Program-made: the position numbers and the translations under genes
Origin: Dasyornis broadbenti
Lineage: Eukaryota > Chordata > Aves > Passeriformes > Dasyornithidae
NCBI GenBank assembly: GCA_013397935.1
Contig: VZRN01005387.1
Coordinates: 938,434 to 1,002,433 of the forward strand
Direction: 5' to 3'
DNA: 64,000 nucleotides
Part shown: piece by piece, positions 26,271-40,060 of the stretch
Position numbering within the stretch: position 1 is the first letter of the stretch
How the letters are laid out: each line of letters opens with the position of its first letter
Notes under the pieces: model-generated
Told to the model about the DNA's origin: nothing
What the model saw: only the letters and a program-made list of their open reading frames with translations
Database searches by the model: none

Positions 26271-29200
26271 TTTGAGCCACTCTCAATAACGCACCCAAGA
26301 CCCGTAAGCGATATTAGCTCGGAAGTGAACTAATTAATCACTTGCTACCTGATTACACATTGCCTAATCACAGGCTCAACGGCTGACTCTTCCTTTTTGT
26401 CTGAGTATGTGAGTTGGCATCTAAGTAAGGTCAGACTGAGCACTGCTTCCAGGCAGAACACAGGAGGAGCGGGAGGATAAACCAGGGATACAACAGAAAT
26501 GGGGAAAGGTCCGCTGACAACTGTTTCAGGCTCATTGGAAAATTAACAGCAGGGGCAGGACCATTTCTCCCTCTTCAGGATGAAAATGCACTTCCTTTCT
26601 ATTTTCCCGCACATCAATGCTGTAAGCATCCCCTCCTGGCAGCTCTTTCCTCCCCTACAAAGTGAGAAGTTTTTAATGGAAAATGAGAAGCATATAAGAC
26701 TAGAAGAAGTAGAGGGGTGAACCCAGGCAGGTGGTGAAGGTGGGAGGAACAGGAAGATCCTGGAGCAGTGGGATCTGTAGACAAATCCAAATGCAGGCAG
26801 GAACATTTCTCCTTCTTTTATCAGAAAACTGTCCCCATTAGTAGCCAGCATTTCTCATTCATCTGAGCTGACACTTACAACAGCTTTTGACAGGCTGATG
26901 ACGATGTCTGCTGCACTTGGAACAATCCTTTGTAACCTCTTCACTGGTGTTTGTTAAAAGGCGGCATTCTGATTAATTTTAAAAGACAGTTTTAAAGCTA
27001 GTAACATGATGTATTCACACAGACACTGTTATTTTCTGTGCACGATGCTTTCTGTTCAAAGCTCTAAGACCTTTCAGTTTACTCTTAAAAAATTTATGTG
27101 CATGCTCACATCAAGTATAATTCAATTAAGGAGAGTCCAGAGGGGAAAAATAAAAATCACTGGAGGTATAGAAAAAAATTACCTTTGAGGAACGATTACT
27201 TTCCTAAGTTAGTCTAAAGACTAAGAGAATGAGGTGGCAGTCTGCCATATTTTAAATACATAAAAATTTTCCACAACTGCAAATGGAAGACTAATTTCTA
27301 GGGCAGAGTAGATGGAAGAAGAAGTGGTGGGCTTAAACTGTAAAAAGAGGATTTTAGGGATTTTAGTGGTAAGGACAGCAAAGTTCTAGGACAGATGACC
27401 TAAAGAACTTGCAAGTCTTCACCCAAAAAGACCTTTAAAACAAGTTAAAAATGTCTCTAGGCTGACCCTGCATACTCATCATGGTTGAAGGTATGACAAT
27501 ATTTTAGATTACTTTTCTGTCATCTTTTCTGTTACATGAATTTATGCAACGCTAAGATTTTTGTGATATTACAAGTTTCATAACGTGCAACTTTCATAAT
27601 GTACAAGTTTGTAGATTATGTTGACTGATCCCTAATGGAACACACAACAGTGTTTCCCCTGTGTCCAGTCATACTATAAACCCATGGGAATGCTCATTTC
27701 TCATGGGCTTTTGCCATTTCTCTTTCCATGCCTGGCAGAATCAGGAAGGGCCGAGGCAGGTTACAAAATTTAAAGAAAAATAGTAGCCAAGTTTCAGGAA
27801 TCACCAATGTTTAAGAATGGGCAAAACTACACAGACTGAGAAGGGGTTCATCTTCCCTACAACCTGAGTTTCAAACAATGATGCATATTCTGGGAGATTA
27901 AAGAAAAATAAAATTTATTCAAGTGAATAATCCCATCATTCTTACAATGTGTGAAGGCTTGAGACAGAAAAGCTCTAACTGGCACAGATGGGTGCAGATG
28001 TCCTTGGCCCACAGGAAAACCTCCAACTTCACCTCCTAAACTATTAGTTAACTGTTTAATCTCCTACAAGGTGTGAGTTGTGAGCAACCTGGACTTACCT
28101 TTTATTTGGTTTGTGGTTTTTTGATTTAGTGCAAGTTAACTGAGATAGCAGAGACTGAGTTAGCTCACAACTCGTTTGTTAAGTACCAGCCTTTTCAGAG
28201 AAAGGAGCCCACCATTTGCGGTGCTTGTTCTGTCCTGTAAATTGGGACAAATATTATCTCACCAAATACTTCAATGCCTATGACATGAATTCCATTTCAA
28301 GCAAAGAACTAGATCCTCGCACTGCTGCCATTCACTTGTTTTGCTCTGTTCTGGGTTCTCAAGGACGAGCTAAAGAACTGTTTATTTCTTGCTGATGCAG
28401 ACTTTTGGAGTTTGCTCAACCACATATTCAGCTAAGTCTGACAGAGTGGGGCTGAAATTTGGTTTGGTTGACATCTGAGATTGTCATTCTGAAACTCACA
28501 GGCGTGAACAACTTTGCCGGATTTCCCTTTCATGCTAGAGATCAAAAATGCAGCCAGTATGCAAGGAGCAGCAGAGGAAAAAATAATAACGGCAACAATC
28601 ATTCATTTTTCACAAGAGTTCCAACAACACTTACACAGAAACTTATGGTAAATCTTTCACTGACATCAAGAGTCCAAAGTCTGACCCACAGCCAGTGCCA
28701 ATGTTTTAGGTTGTGATCACTGAGAAGGTCAGTACCTAAGGGGGCTGAACTTTTTTCAACTTTGATGGAACTTCCAGCACCTATTACCAAAAGATTTTTG
28801 ATAATTACTATTATCAAAAGAACAAATGTGATCTGAGTGTAGTATCTGCATTAAATTACTATCATCCCTGCACCACTCTCTCAATCTTCCTTCTGCTTTA
28901 TGATGCTTTCTGTTCATAGTCCCGTTGCTAATTAACTCTTGTGTAATAACAAAGACCAAGCAAAAGTGCCTTTTAGAGACTAATCAGCAGAGTCCTGTGA
29001 CACACCACTCAACAAGGAACAATGGGATGACACCTGAGCTGCTTAAAAAACCAAGCCAACAAAATAAAACACATGAAAAGCAAGACAAAAGCCATGACCT
29101 TCCATCTTTCCAGAAAAGACAAGTAAACAGTCTAATTTCAATTTCCCTAGAGCTTTACATATAAAAGCTTGCTTTTGAAAGTGAGAAAGAGACCACAAAC

Positions 29201-31500
29201 GGAACTGTAGTAATGCCTCTGCAATCAAAACAGCTTTGGGTACATCTGCATGCCTGGGGGAGATACATTAGAGTATCTAGGGCTGGCAGGATAAAAGGCA
29301 AATCAAGTCCAGACAGCAGCTAGCCATGTTAGCACTGCTGGAACTTGTAAGCCACACAAAATACGGTACATTAGCTTAAGTTGCCTTGTGGTTACCCAGC
29401 TTTATAGCATTCGGGCTCAGCTGACCAGGTCAAAGCACAGGGGAGACGTGTCTGCACTTGACATACCTTCCATGTGAAAGGTAAATTAAATTCAAACACA
29501 AACCTCCAGAAACGTGTAGCTACAAATGGAAAGAAGAAAGGCAGCCTGTTCTTCTGGTCTTCTTTTGCATTTCATCTAACTTACACTTCAAACTTCACCT
29601 TTGCAAACTAATAAATTCACCAGATACTGTGGCAGCATTTTAGAGATTGCTAGGATCAAGGCAGAAGAAAGTCCAAGCCTTTTTCCTAAATCACTCTCCA
29701 GATCAAGCTCATTTAACTGAAATGCAAACGCACACACAGCCACTCAGAACAAGGAGTCAAAGGCAAATGGCAGTGTTTACATTCTCCTCTCATACATCAT
29801 CAGCGACAGAAACTGCTGTACCTCAACCACAACTAGCCAAACAGGCCAGACATTTCTTTGTAATGGACACAGCAGTAACATGCAGTCTGTGTGAGAGTGA
29901 CTGCACCCCTGAGCATCATCCTGACAGCACGGGGAATCTGTTCATGAACCCCTTATGAGTTACGTTTGTGACCATCTCTGTTAGACCAAAACTTTTTTTA
30001 ACTTGCAGGACTTATTTATCCTCCACTACCTCCACCTGTGTCTAAAATTCCAAGTCTAACAGCAGGGCTAATGGCAGAGTACGAGCAGCCTCTAGGGGCT
30101 GTCAATTTATACAGTGTTTCCAGGCCAGCATGCCATAAGCCAAGGAGGGTCACAATCAGAAGCAAAGCCAGCTCAGCAGCCAGCTACACTAGAAGAGACC
30201 TGAGCAGAAACCTAAGACATGTTTGTTTCTTCGTGTAAGGAGTTCATTTTTTGACAACCTTTTCACACCTATAACCCAGCAAAATGTAGGGATTACAGTG
30301 TTACCTCAATCTGCAAGTTTTTCAAGATTTTTAAATGTCGTGAAAACTCAGAACATGTTCAAGTCATAATTATATTATTTCAAAAACCCTGGCACATGTG
30401 GACCTGCTTGATGTACCCAAGCAGTGCTCGTAGAGGGCAAGGTTTTTGCAGTTCCCTGACTGAATAGGAGGTCTCAGGCACGCAATTATATCAGTGAAAA
30501 TCCTATTTCTGATTTGTGGGATCTCTTCCACTTTCAGTCTCATTAAATTATTGCCAAATTCTGATAATGAAGAAACACTGTTAAGGCATTCCAATTGATT
30601 GATTGAAGCGAGAAGAACTCATGCTGTTGGTTAGACTGCCATTATTTTGAAGTTAATATTGTTTCTTTCCTGACTCATTGTGTTGTAACAATGACATTCA
30701 CTTAGAAGGGAAGGAGCAGTTTTATTACGTTGATTTCCCATAACAGAAAGAGAGTAGAGGCCACACACAAAGCTGAGGCTGCAAGTGGCACATATCAAAA
30801 TGCCTTTAAATGCAGCTAAAAATGCTTTGCTGTTTGTTCCACTTTGGTCTGAAGACGTGTAGATCTGAGCTGTGCTAGCCTCATTTCATGCAGGCACACA
30901 GTCAAACAGGACAAAAAGCAGGACTTCTAGGAATACTTACACTTTCTCCAGTGTACCTGTGTGACTTTGTTTGTTTGAAGTGCTTTCTATCCCTACAAAT
31001 AAATGCTTTGATTAAAAGAACCAGTCCCAAGGAAACTTCTCCAAGAAAGAATAACAAAACAATGGTTATTTTATCACCAGAGTATCTATATGAAAGATCA
31101 ACAAGGCCATTGTGAAGGTTGCTTGATAACCTGCGTGAGAAAGCTGGGTCCTCTCCCCGAGCAAGCACTCATTTGTATCATAATTCCCAAGGTGTCAGGC
31201 TGGGGTGGTACCAGCGTGTTCTGTGTCTCGTGTCTCCAGTAACCTGTTCCCAGAAGGCTGCCCACAGGTGAATCAGAGATAACACTCAGGTAAGTTGGAA
31301 GGACCACAGTAAAGGCAAGACTGAAATAAACACATTGTCTATGATGTCTCAGCTTTTGCACGTGTGCCCAATGAATTTTGCAATTAAAATTCAAAATCCA
31401 GCTACCAAGACTTCATTAGTCTGGGCTTTAATTTCAAATAGTACCATCTACTCTACTGTAAATCTACACGGTTCCCACACACACACACCACAGACCTCCC
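26271..31500. other. Intergenic AT-rich DNA
   Basis: No gene recognised. A perfect 10-bp inverted repeat with a 4-nt loop lies at 28796-28819 (arm TTTTGATAAT). Open frames reach about 100 codons and look like chance. Confidence 0.6.
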
Positions 31501-31539
31501 ATACTCTGAGGGGAGAAATCAAGTCAGACCCGAGGCCTT

Positions 31540-32840
31540 CCTTCCTCTTGGGCACAACGCCCAAGGGACCCTTCCCCGCCTCACGCAGGCTCCCTGAGCT
31601 GGGTCTCAGCCCTGCCCGCCCCCCTCACGGCCCGCGGGTTCCCCCTGATTGCCCCGCGCCTCTGGGGAGGGCACGGCACCCACGCTGAGCTGCACCCGAG
31701 CTGCCGGAGCTGGGGGCCCTCCCGGGCACGGCCTCGGCCCTGCCACCTCCTACAGCCGGCGGCTGAGCTGCTGCTGCTTCAGCCAAGTGAAAATAAAAAT
31801 CGAGCTCTCAACAAAAATCCTTTGTCCTTGACAATCCTAGACCTGTAACGCGCTTCTGGGGGGTGAGGTGGGGCGCGGAGAAAAAAGCAAAAGGAATACT
31901 TCTGATTGGTTTCACGCTGCCACAAAGCTCCCCCTTGTTGGTAGGAGGAGAGGTTGCCCGGGGGCGGGTGGAGGTGTCCGGGGCAGGGGCGCCTGAGGGT
32001 GCTTGGCCCGGCCGCTCACCGCGCCTCAAAGGCTGCTCTGAAGGGGGTGATGGGGCGCCCCTGGTGAAACACCCTGCAGTAAATGGACCTGTTTAAGTAC
32101 CTACGGGCCAACAAAAACTGTGGCTCTGTGAAAGCCTGGCCAGCTTAACAGCTGCCGCGCTTGGCTTCTCACCTTGGGGGCTTGGGCTTAACACCCTTTC
32201 TGACCCAGCGCTGGCGCTGGCGCAGGCGGGCGGCGTTTCACGCTCTCTGAGGCGCTGCTGAAACTTTTCGAGGGCTGAGAGGTGCGGGGGCTGCAGCTTC
32301 AGCAGCGCGCCTGCAGCCCGGGACTGCCTTTAACTCCTGTGGGACCCTTTAAACTTCTCCCCGTCACAGAACACGGGTTTTGTTCAGTGCTTATCACCAA
32401 GATGAAAGCGATTTCCAGTTCTTTTCTTCGTTTGTTCGCGTTGGTTTGTCCTGCCGGTTCGGGGTGGCTGCGGTTCCCCCGCTGTGGCTCGGAGCTCGCC
32501 GCCGCCGCGGCCCCAGACAGACCCGGGAAGCGCCGGGGAAGGGAAACGTGGGGCAGGAAACGCCGGGCTGGGCCGGCAGGAAAACCGTGAGGAACGCAGG
32601 AACAGCACACAGGCAGGGGCCCGGGCCCGAGGGCAGCGGGCAGCGGGAGCGGTGGCCTCGAGAAGGGCCCGGAGGGGAAAGGGGAGTCGTGTTCGCCTGC
32701 GAACGTGCCCCTCGGAGCTGCTGCTGGCCTCTCTGAGGGCTGGGAGCCGCCGTTCCCTGCCCCGGGCTCTGTGTCGGGAGCCGGGGGGTGGCGGGTGTGA
32801 CTGCGGGTGCCGCAGGAAAGAGCCCGTGCTCAAGTGCAGG
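31540..32840. promoter_or_regulatory. Large CpG island, orphan promoter candidate
   Basis: About 1.3 kb of GC- and CpG-rich sequence, broken by an AT-richer patch at 31780-31850. It has an inverted CCAAT box (ATTGG at 31905-31909, read CCAATCAG on the minus strand) and GC-box-like runs near 31960-31990. On the minus strand there are two good splice-donor sequences, CCAAG|GTGAGAAG near 32171 and GCG|GTGAGC near 32016, so a minus-strand spliced transcript starting in the island is plausible. No coding gene was recognised: open frames up to 163 codons are Pro/Arg/Ala/Gly-rich in several phases at once, as GC-rich DNA gives. It lies 8 kb beyond the 3' end of S1PR1, so it is not that gene's main promoter. 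Confidence 0.5.
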
Positions 32841-34597
32841 AGTTGTGCTTCTTAAAAGAAATAAAATAACAATAAAAAACAACAACCCTTAATTATATGC
32901 TGAAATACTAAGGTACTTTGAGTCTTCAAACATCAAAATACTTTGAAAATACTCTGAAATACTTTACATGTTTTAACTGGTTCTGGTTTCCATAGACAGA
33001 CTCTGCTTTTTGTCTGGAGCTTTAAAAAGTTTTCTTTCTGTACCACCCAGCATACTTCCATAGTGTAGCTTCTGGGCTGAGTATTGTGTTTCCCCATTCT
33101 CGCCGATGTGGTGGGAAAAGGCTTTGCTCATTGAGCCTTTTATGTTAGTTCATCCTATTAAAGCGCCTTGCTTTGTTGTCCTCTGAACCCTCTTTAATGC
33201 CTCTGCATTTTTCAGCAAGTTTAGTGAAAAGAAAAACTTCACCCTGTATCATTAAAGAGTCCTGACTAGAGCCGCATTCACTGACGAACAATTTCAAGTT
33301 GAAAGATGCGGTATTCCTTCACTATCACCTTAGCTGTGCAAACAAGTTCTCCCCCTCACGCCTCTGTTATTTATTAGAAAACTAAAATTCAAATATTTTT
33401 ACTTGGGAAATGGGCAGTCTCTGACATGAAAGTTAATCTGAAAGATTTCCTCAAACAACATTTGCAATGTGACATATAAAAACAGTAACAGAGCTGATAA
33501 AATGCAAAATGTACTGAATTTGGATACCAGCAGAAAAAAAAAAAAAAAAGTTGTTAGTCCTTTTGGAATACAGTTGTAGGCTGTTTTGAAGTAATGTCTC
33601 TGTGCCAACATAAAGGATTTGTTCAAAAGGTGTGTGGATCAAATAACCCTGATCAGAGAGAGAAAATACGCACTAGCTTCAAGCAATTTCTTACCTTGTG
33701 CTTAAACCAGCAGTAGAAGTGGGAGTTGTGATGGAAATAAAAAACATCTAAAAATGCCTGGTGTTTGGGAAATGGCTCACGTGGATTCCTTGCGCCACAG
33801 GCATCGAAGTGGTCACCAGATTAGCAGAAATCGTTAGACCATAGTTGTGTCTTCCCTGAAAGCAAGAAAGATAACAATGCAGGCTGTGGTGAGTTGTTTT
33901 TCAGCACTTCATCAGAATGTGTTTTCCAGCTAACATCTTGATCCTTCTTCCTAACATGAGGATAGAGTTGCATATGTTGGTAGAAATACTTCTTTCTCTT
34001 CCACCTTAGAGTAACTGATACAGCAGCATCCAGCTTATCAAAGCACAAGGAAATACTGCAAACTGGGTAATAATTGACCTGGCAGACTCTCCCCCTTATT
34101 CAAAATGACACAGATACCAGCTCTTTGAATAGTACCACAAAATTCGAAGTATTCACTTGTAAACATCCCTGTGTGTCTATTATACATATCTCTTTGTGGG
34201 AGTGTTCATGAGACCTTGCCCAGAGTTGCTCAGCAAAGAATTGCAGATCTAAGGATTGAGTTCACAAGTGAAAATCCTCAGCTTTGTGTCTGCATTACCA
34301 CGGATGATTCCTTCATTTCAAGTGGAAAATATCACGCTGTAGTCCAGCTCCCTCTCCCAGCAATCTAAATCGTCCCTGAAACTTGTTCTCCCATATACTT
34401 CCAATCACAATCTTGTGCCAAATACAATTTTCACGGTATGAAAATTGTTACTGCATATTCTCTGCAACCATATAAATTCTGTTCCCATTTCTTAAAGCAA
34501 TTCACGCCCTCACTTTCACATTATTCAGCTCTAGGTGCTCAGTGTGGGCAAGAACCTGTCTGAGACAGTATTCCAGCAATTTCCACCACCATCCTGC

Positions 34598-34619
34598 TAA
34601 GCCAAGAAATCTTGGCTTA
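34598..34619. repeat. Perfect 10-bp inverted repeat, AA loop
   Basis: TAAGCCAAGA (34598-34607), then AA, then the exact reverse complement TCTTGGCTTA (34610-34619). It encloses TTGGC/GCCAA half-sites of the NFI type, so a binding site is one possibility. Confidence 0.85.
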
Positions 34620-35512
34620 TGTCAGGTGTTTCTGTGTTTAAGAAAGCAAAACTACCTTTAGCACAGCTCCGGTCAGGACCTGTAAGTGTCAGCTGTCAGC
34701 TGTGGTTCACACCAGATTTCTCCCAGGTAGTGAAACATTTTCATCCATGATTTTGCAAAGCCCAGCAGATACTTTTAACCCAGTATATATTTGATGATTT
34801 CCCTTCTAGCCTGCGTTTACCAAATGCCCATTTGTTTTCAAAGCTGTGTATTCGGTATTTTGATCCTGCTTTTAGCTGAGTAGAGTGGTTCTGAATAAAC
34901 ACTGCAATTGCTACAGACACATCTTAATATTAAATGTGGCTTGGGTCACACGCGTTTCTGATGAGCCGTTTTTATGTACAGACATTGTACTGTGCACCTA
35001 ACAATGGGTCTTCTCCAAGCAATCATTCACAAAATATTATTCTCAAAATAAATATTGGCCTTTGTATCGGGTTTCCATTATGATACTGCTACCCCAGGCT
35101 CAGTGGAAGGTTCACAGAGGGGTTGACAGAGCTCTGTGAGCTCTGCTTTATTAGGACTTTTCCATGCCGGAGCATTCCTGGGTGTGGCTGATGGGATTTC
35201 CTGCCTCTTTGTCTCATGAAGGTAGCACGGAAACTCCAAGTGCAAGGAAACACTTCCCGCTTTGCTCCCGTGTAGGATTTTTCAGCAGAGTAAGAGATCT
35301 GGCAGCACAGAGCACTGCCTGGGGAGTCCTGATGCATTGTATACCACAGAAATATCTTCTGCTGCGCATTTGATACAATATTTCAGGATCTGTGACACAC
35401 AAGGATTGTGTCATCCTATTCCTTCAGGGAAAAGGGTCCTTAACATTGTAATTCTCTTCAGTGGATCACGTAAGTCACACTAATTATCTTCCAAATTTAC
35501 CAAAAAACTCCA

Positions 35513-35548
35513 GCCAAACCAACCAACCAGCCAACCAACCAACCAACC
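35513..35548. repeat. (CCAA)n simple repeat
   Basis: Tetranucleotide tract of CCAA units with a few interruptions. No other function is seen. Confidence 0.85.
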
Positions 35549-38500
35549 GTCCCCAAAAGACACTCAAGCAATCTTTTGCTGGTAATATCATAATTTACAT
35601 TGGCTGCTTGAGTTTCAGATCTCTCTAGGCACTTCTTGTTCCAGCAGAAAACTTGTGTAAGTTACTGTGCCACATGCTCTTATAGCTTGTGTGTGCAGAC
35701 CGGATTCAATTCCTATTAATTATCATGGAAAATCCTCTGCAGAGAGTAACAGTTGCAGGGAGATTTCTTGACCCTATGCAATTCTTGCTGACTGTGCAAA
35801 AAGAAATAAGATTCTATCAGAATAAATCAGATGATAGCTAATGAGCAAACTCCATCTGGAAATAGAAAGATGGGATTAGAAAAGTTTGTGAAAGCAGATT
35901 ACAGGAACTTAATTTAGATGTTTTTTGTTTAGGATTTCTTGTTTTTTTTCTGCAATCTTGGCACTCCAGTTCTGTCGAATTAATTTCATTTTCAAAAAAA
36001 AAAAGAAAACTCAACAAAACAGTTTGGGGAATCTTTGAAAAACAATAGATGTTTTCCTAGAAAACTTCAGAAACTTGGGGAATTTCCAGCATTTCTGAGC
36101 TGTGTCGGTTACATAGCTCTGGTTTGCATATCCATGTTTTTGAGTGCTTTGTCAGTTTGACCCTTTTTACAACATCTGATAATGCCTCAGCCCATACAAA
36201 ACGCAATCAGCATTGAGATCTTCCAGGCCAGATTAGGAATTAAGAAATGTTACAGTTTGGCAATCCCTACATTTCTCAGTTGACAGAGTAAGAAAAGGAC
36301 AGATAACAGTATTTTTACATCTTCCTGTTCCCTAGTTTTAGTGCTGGCTGCCTGTGGTGCACAGCAAGCCCAAGGTTAGTTCCTGCTGAGAGCTCTGTGG
36401 GGCATTCTGGCCGCAGCCTCTCTCTTGCTCATTGCACACCCTGCTATACCTGGCTCTCACACAGGAATACCTAGGCAGGGAGTTGCCAGGGAAGTAACAG
36501 ACAGATTTTATGATAATTTTCCATCCCTGTCCTATTCCTTGCACTGGAAGAACAGCTAGGAAAAAGAATAAACACCAAAGGCCAGGTTGTTCTGAATAAT
36601 TCAGGCTATTCTATTTCACATAGATGTCTGGTATAATGTACCTTTTCATTTCTTAGTTCATTTTCTCTGCCTGTTTGTCACATGGCCATCACCAGGACAA
36701 AGCTACACATGCTTTCCATGCACACAGAAGGCAGGCCAGGGCTCGGAGGGGTGCTTTCTACACTGCAGCCTCATAACTGCGCTGTGCCTCTGGCCTAACC
36801 TGCTGGTGTATGGGAATGCATGGCCATGGCTGAGGAGCTGCAGGGCTGCCCTGCAGGAGCAGGACAAAATGGCCTTTTTGGTTTTTTCGTGGCAGGAACA
36901 CTTACTGTTATTAATGTTATTATTTTATTGCAGTTTTTGTTCCCTGTCCAAATCTCGTCTACATGCACAGATGTGGCACGCCTATGGAGGAAGCAGATTT
37001 CAGTCACCATGACCAGGAGTGTAGGAAATGCTTCCCATGGCTCGGTGCCACACTGTGGTGTGTGCATCTCTTTTACTGCGTGAATTACGTAGGGCTTTGA
37101 GCTCCCTCCCAGAACTGGGCTCCCATCACACAGTCACCTCCATAGGGGAAACAGTCATTTTCCGCAAAGTCCCACAGTGCTCAGATGAGACAGATAACCA
37201 GGGATACAGCAAAGGCAGCAAAGGGAAGGGAAGTGACTCACCTGCGGGCTATCAGCTCCCAGGACAGAAAGGGGGTGGCAGTCACACAGGGTCAGTGGCA
37301 CCATGCTGTGATGACACAGCTCAGCCCTTGTCACAGGATCTCAGATGTGTGGGACAAACGACCTCAATGCCTGTAAGGCTTCAGGAGCAGAAGGGCCCCA
37401 GTCCTTCGGATAAAAACACCCCTACAAATTCAGATGTCCCTGTGCATTGCCTCAACCCCGTGCATTGCCTTTATTTACTCACTGGTAGCATGAGGGCTTA
37501 ACTTGGACTTTCATGATTTCTATACTTTCGGTGCTCTGCACAGAAGTGACTTTATCCCTGGGACAAAGCAGTGCTTTCCCTCATGACTGTCAGCACCCAC
37601 TGTAAACCATCCCTGACCAAACGAAGGCCTGAGCCAAGAGACACTTTATCTTGTGCACAAATACAGATTTGACGTTTTTTTCCAGCCCTGCTCAGGTCAC
37701 TAATTAAAAGGCTAGGAAGTGAGCACACATGAAATCATTCCTTCCGTACAGGCAGACAGATGGAGAGAAATTCCAGCCTGTTTCCACTCTTTTGTCTTCA
37801 GGGCATTTTTGGAATTTCCTTCAGGAAGTGAGGTTGTGACCCAGAGCCTTCCTCGGTGAGTAGGCTCTCATTTCCCACAGTAAACCCCGCACAGCGATGA
37901 CATACATTACGAGAAGGTGAGGTTTATCTTCACACTCCAACTGCATCCTGTATGAGCTTCATGGAACTTAAAAGTAATACTGAGAGGGAACGGCCACAAG
38001 AAAGGAAATGGAAGTCAAACCTTGGGAAGAAGTAACGCAGTATCCATTCATCTACACTGCCATGGTCTTCACTGGTGGATCCAGTGGAGCTGCAGCACTT
38101 GCATAGTTGAGGCCATCATTCCGTGTTTCATAAATTTCCTTGATGTCTGTTATAAGCTAAGAATTAAAGTTACAAATTATATCGGTGATACAAGTGAATT
38201 ACTTCACTTTTCTGCTCAAGGCAGTCATGGTCAAACTGGCAGGTATCTGGTTTTCCTTCTGTTTGTACTTCATTGGCTGTCAGAGAAGGATTGCTACTAC
38301 AGAGATTCTTCTAGTGGCATTTCACCCACACAGCACATGCTGATGAGAAAGTTCTAGTTTAAATTAATTTTGTATTTTACATGACCCTGTGACTTTATCC
38401 ATGTTTCGTCCCCACAGAATTGACTTAATCCCAGCATGCACTAAAATCAAGGAATTCTTTCAGTGACTTCTGTCAACAGGAAACCACACCTGGCATGAAA

Positions 38501-38558
38501 CCACTACAATAGTACAAAACTACTAGTAATCTGATAACAGAATCATTTAAAAAATCAG

Positions 38559-38564
38559 TTTATT
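38559..38564 (-). terminator. S1PR1: Polyadenylation signal AATAAA, likely for S1PR1
   Basis: The hexamer is on the minus strand, about 1.5 kb after the S1PR1 stop. It is the distal of two canonical signals noted downstream; the other is at 39053-39058. Confidence 0.45.
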
Positions 38565-39052
38565 AATGTTTAGAAGTCAATAAAGCTATGTGCAAATTGA
38601 ACAATAAAAGTCAGAAACATTTTAAATACTATTTTTTAAACCAGAAAAAAAAAAAACCCAACAGTTTAATTGCACTGGAAACTTTACTAAAAAGGCAATA
38701 TATTTTCTTTACAAAATACCACTCCTAGGAGTTGCTGATGACTGTAGAACAGTCAATTGCTCTCAGCTATCCCAGATATACCACTTTTGTTATAGTAATA
38801 CTCTAGGCGCATGAAGACTCCTGCATCTTATTTACATTGTACACATTCAACCCCATTAGCACAGGTTAGAAAAATAGAGAAGTAAAAACGATGCTGTAAA
38901 ACAAATACATTCAATTTAATGACAAGTACTTCTTCCATGATAAAATACAGACATCTTTGCTGAAATTATAAACATTAATAAAATGTGACAAAATGTATTG
39001 CATTTTGTTATGGAAGTGCATTTATCTATAGTCATTTCACTTCAACTTTCTT

Positions 39053-39058
39053 TTTATT
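39053..39058 (-). terminator. S1PR1: Alternative polyadenylation signal AATAAA
   Basis: Canonical hexamer on the minus strand about 1.0 kb after the S1PR1 stop. It may be used for a shorter transcript. Confidence 0.3.
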
Positions 39059-40060
39059 TTTTCTGAAACCTGACATACTCTTTTCTGATTTTCCAACTGA
39101 TCCTTACTTTTGGCAAGGCTGAGAACCTGACACTGAATTACGCCTTCAGTTTTTAGCTCTTCTTACTTAGGCAAAAATCCTGCTGTTGTCAATAGTATTT
39201 TTTACTATTCTGTAGACTTTCAGTCATCTTGAAGAGAAATGATGTTTAGTTCTATCTTGCATTTTTCCTGATAATGCAGTTTCTTTAATGCTATAGAATA
39301 AAAAGGCAATCAATATATGGGGCAAAATGCCATTCTGAGCTACTCCATTAAATCTGACGCAGTCAATGGAATTGTACAGGTGAAATTAACTGCAGAATCT
39401 AGCTCATGGTCTTCAAACATAATACAGACTGACATTCCCAGTTATGATCTTGCTAAGTAAAACCCCAAGAGCTTTGGACTCTGCAAATAAAACCTTATGA
39501 CTTAATTTAAAAGTCTGCAAAATTATGCCAATTATGGTTGTATGTGGTCTAAGTTATATTTGTGTGATCTCTTTCTGTGTTATGTGCTAAACAAACACTT
39601 CTAAGCAATGATACACCAGAGTCACCACTAAATTCAATACAGAAAGATCTTTGTGTCAGTGGTTTGCTGTGAAGAGAAAAAACTTCACATTCTTCTCACA
39701 GGGGAAAAAAAAAGACTTATTCTCCCTTTCCCTCCTCCCCCTCTCTCTTTCTCTCACACACACCAGGCATCATTCCACCAAGGCATCAGTCTTTCAGAGT
39801 TACTACGGAGATTTCAGGATATGAATGCGCCTGACAATCCTGAGCTGCCTCAGTGCAAAGACAAAACATGCTCCAGGAAAAAAGATTTTCAAGCCAGAAC
39901 AGTCTGTCCCATTTCTTGAACTCCAGCCTCGCAAGTGCACCATTTGCCTTATTAGAACTAATGCTACTTGCTCACTCAGCCCAACTGCTGCTGTGAGCAG
40001 GAGGCGTCCCAGCTCCCTGATTTCAGAGGAAGGCTCTGAAATACACCCCCACGGTTACTC

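Larger units (their letters stand above)
32851..38540. other. Intergenic AT-rich DNA downstream of S1PR1
   Basis: No gene recognised. Contains a 16-bp poly(A) run (33534-33549), a 22-bp palindrome (34598-34619) and a (CCAA)n simple repeat (35513-35548). Open frames up to 157 codons (37028-37501) show no domain. Confidence 0.6.
38540..40060 (-). other. S1PR1: S1PR1 3' untranslated region (inferred)
   Basis: On the minus strand after the S1PR1 stop codon there is no further coding sequence. An AATAAA signal is read from plus 38559-38564, which would give a 3' UTR of about 1.5 kb, in keeping with the roughly 2.8-kb mRNA I know for mammalian S1PR1. A second AATAAA (plus 39053-39058) could give a shorter form of about 1 kb. 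The segment has a long purine tract on the transcript strand (plus 39720-39765 is pyrimidine-rich). The 3' end is inferred from signals only. Confidence 0.55.

Noticed and set aside
32384..32885. Overlapping open frames of 149 and 163 codons on the minus strand and 118-123 on the plus strand
   Set aside because: The same CpG-island effect; mutually overlapping frames and no recognisable motif.
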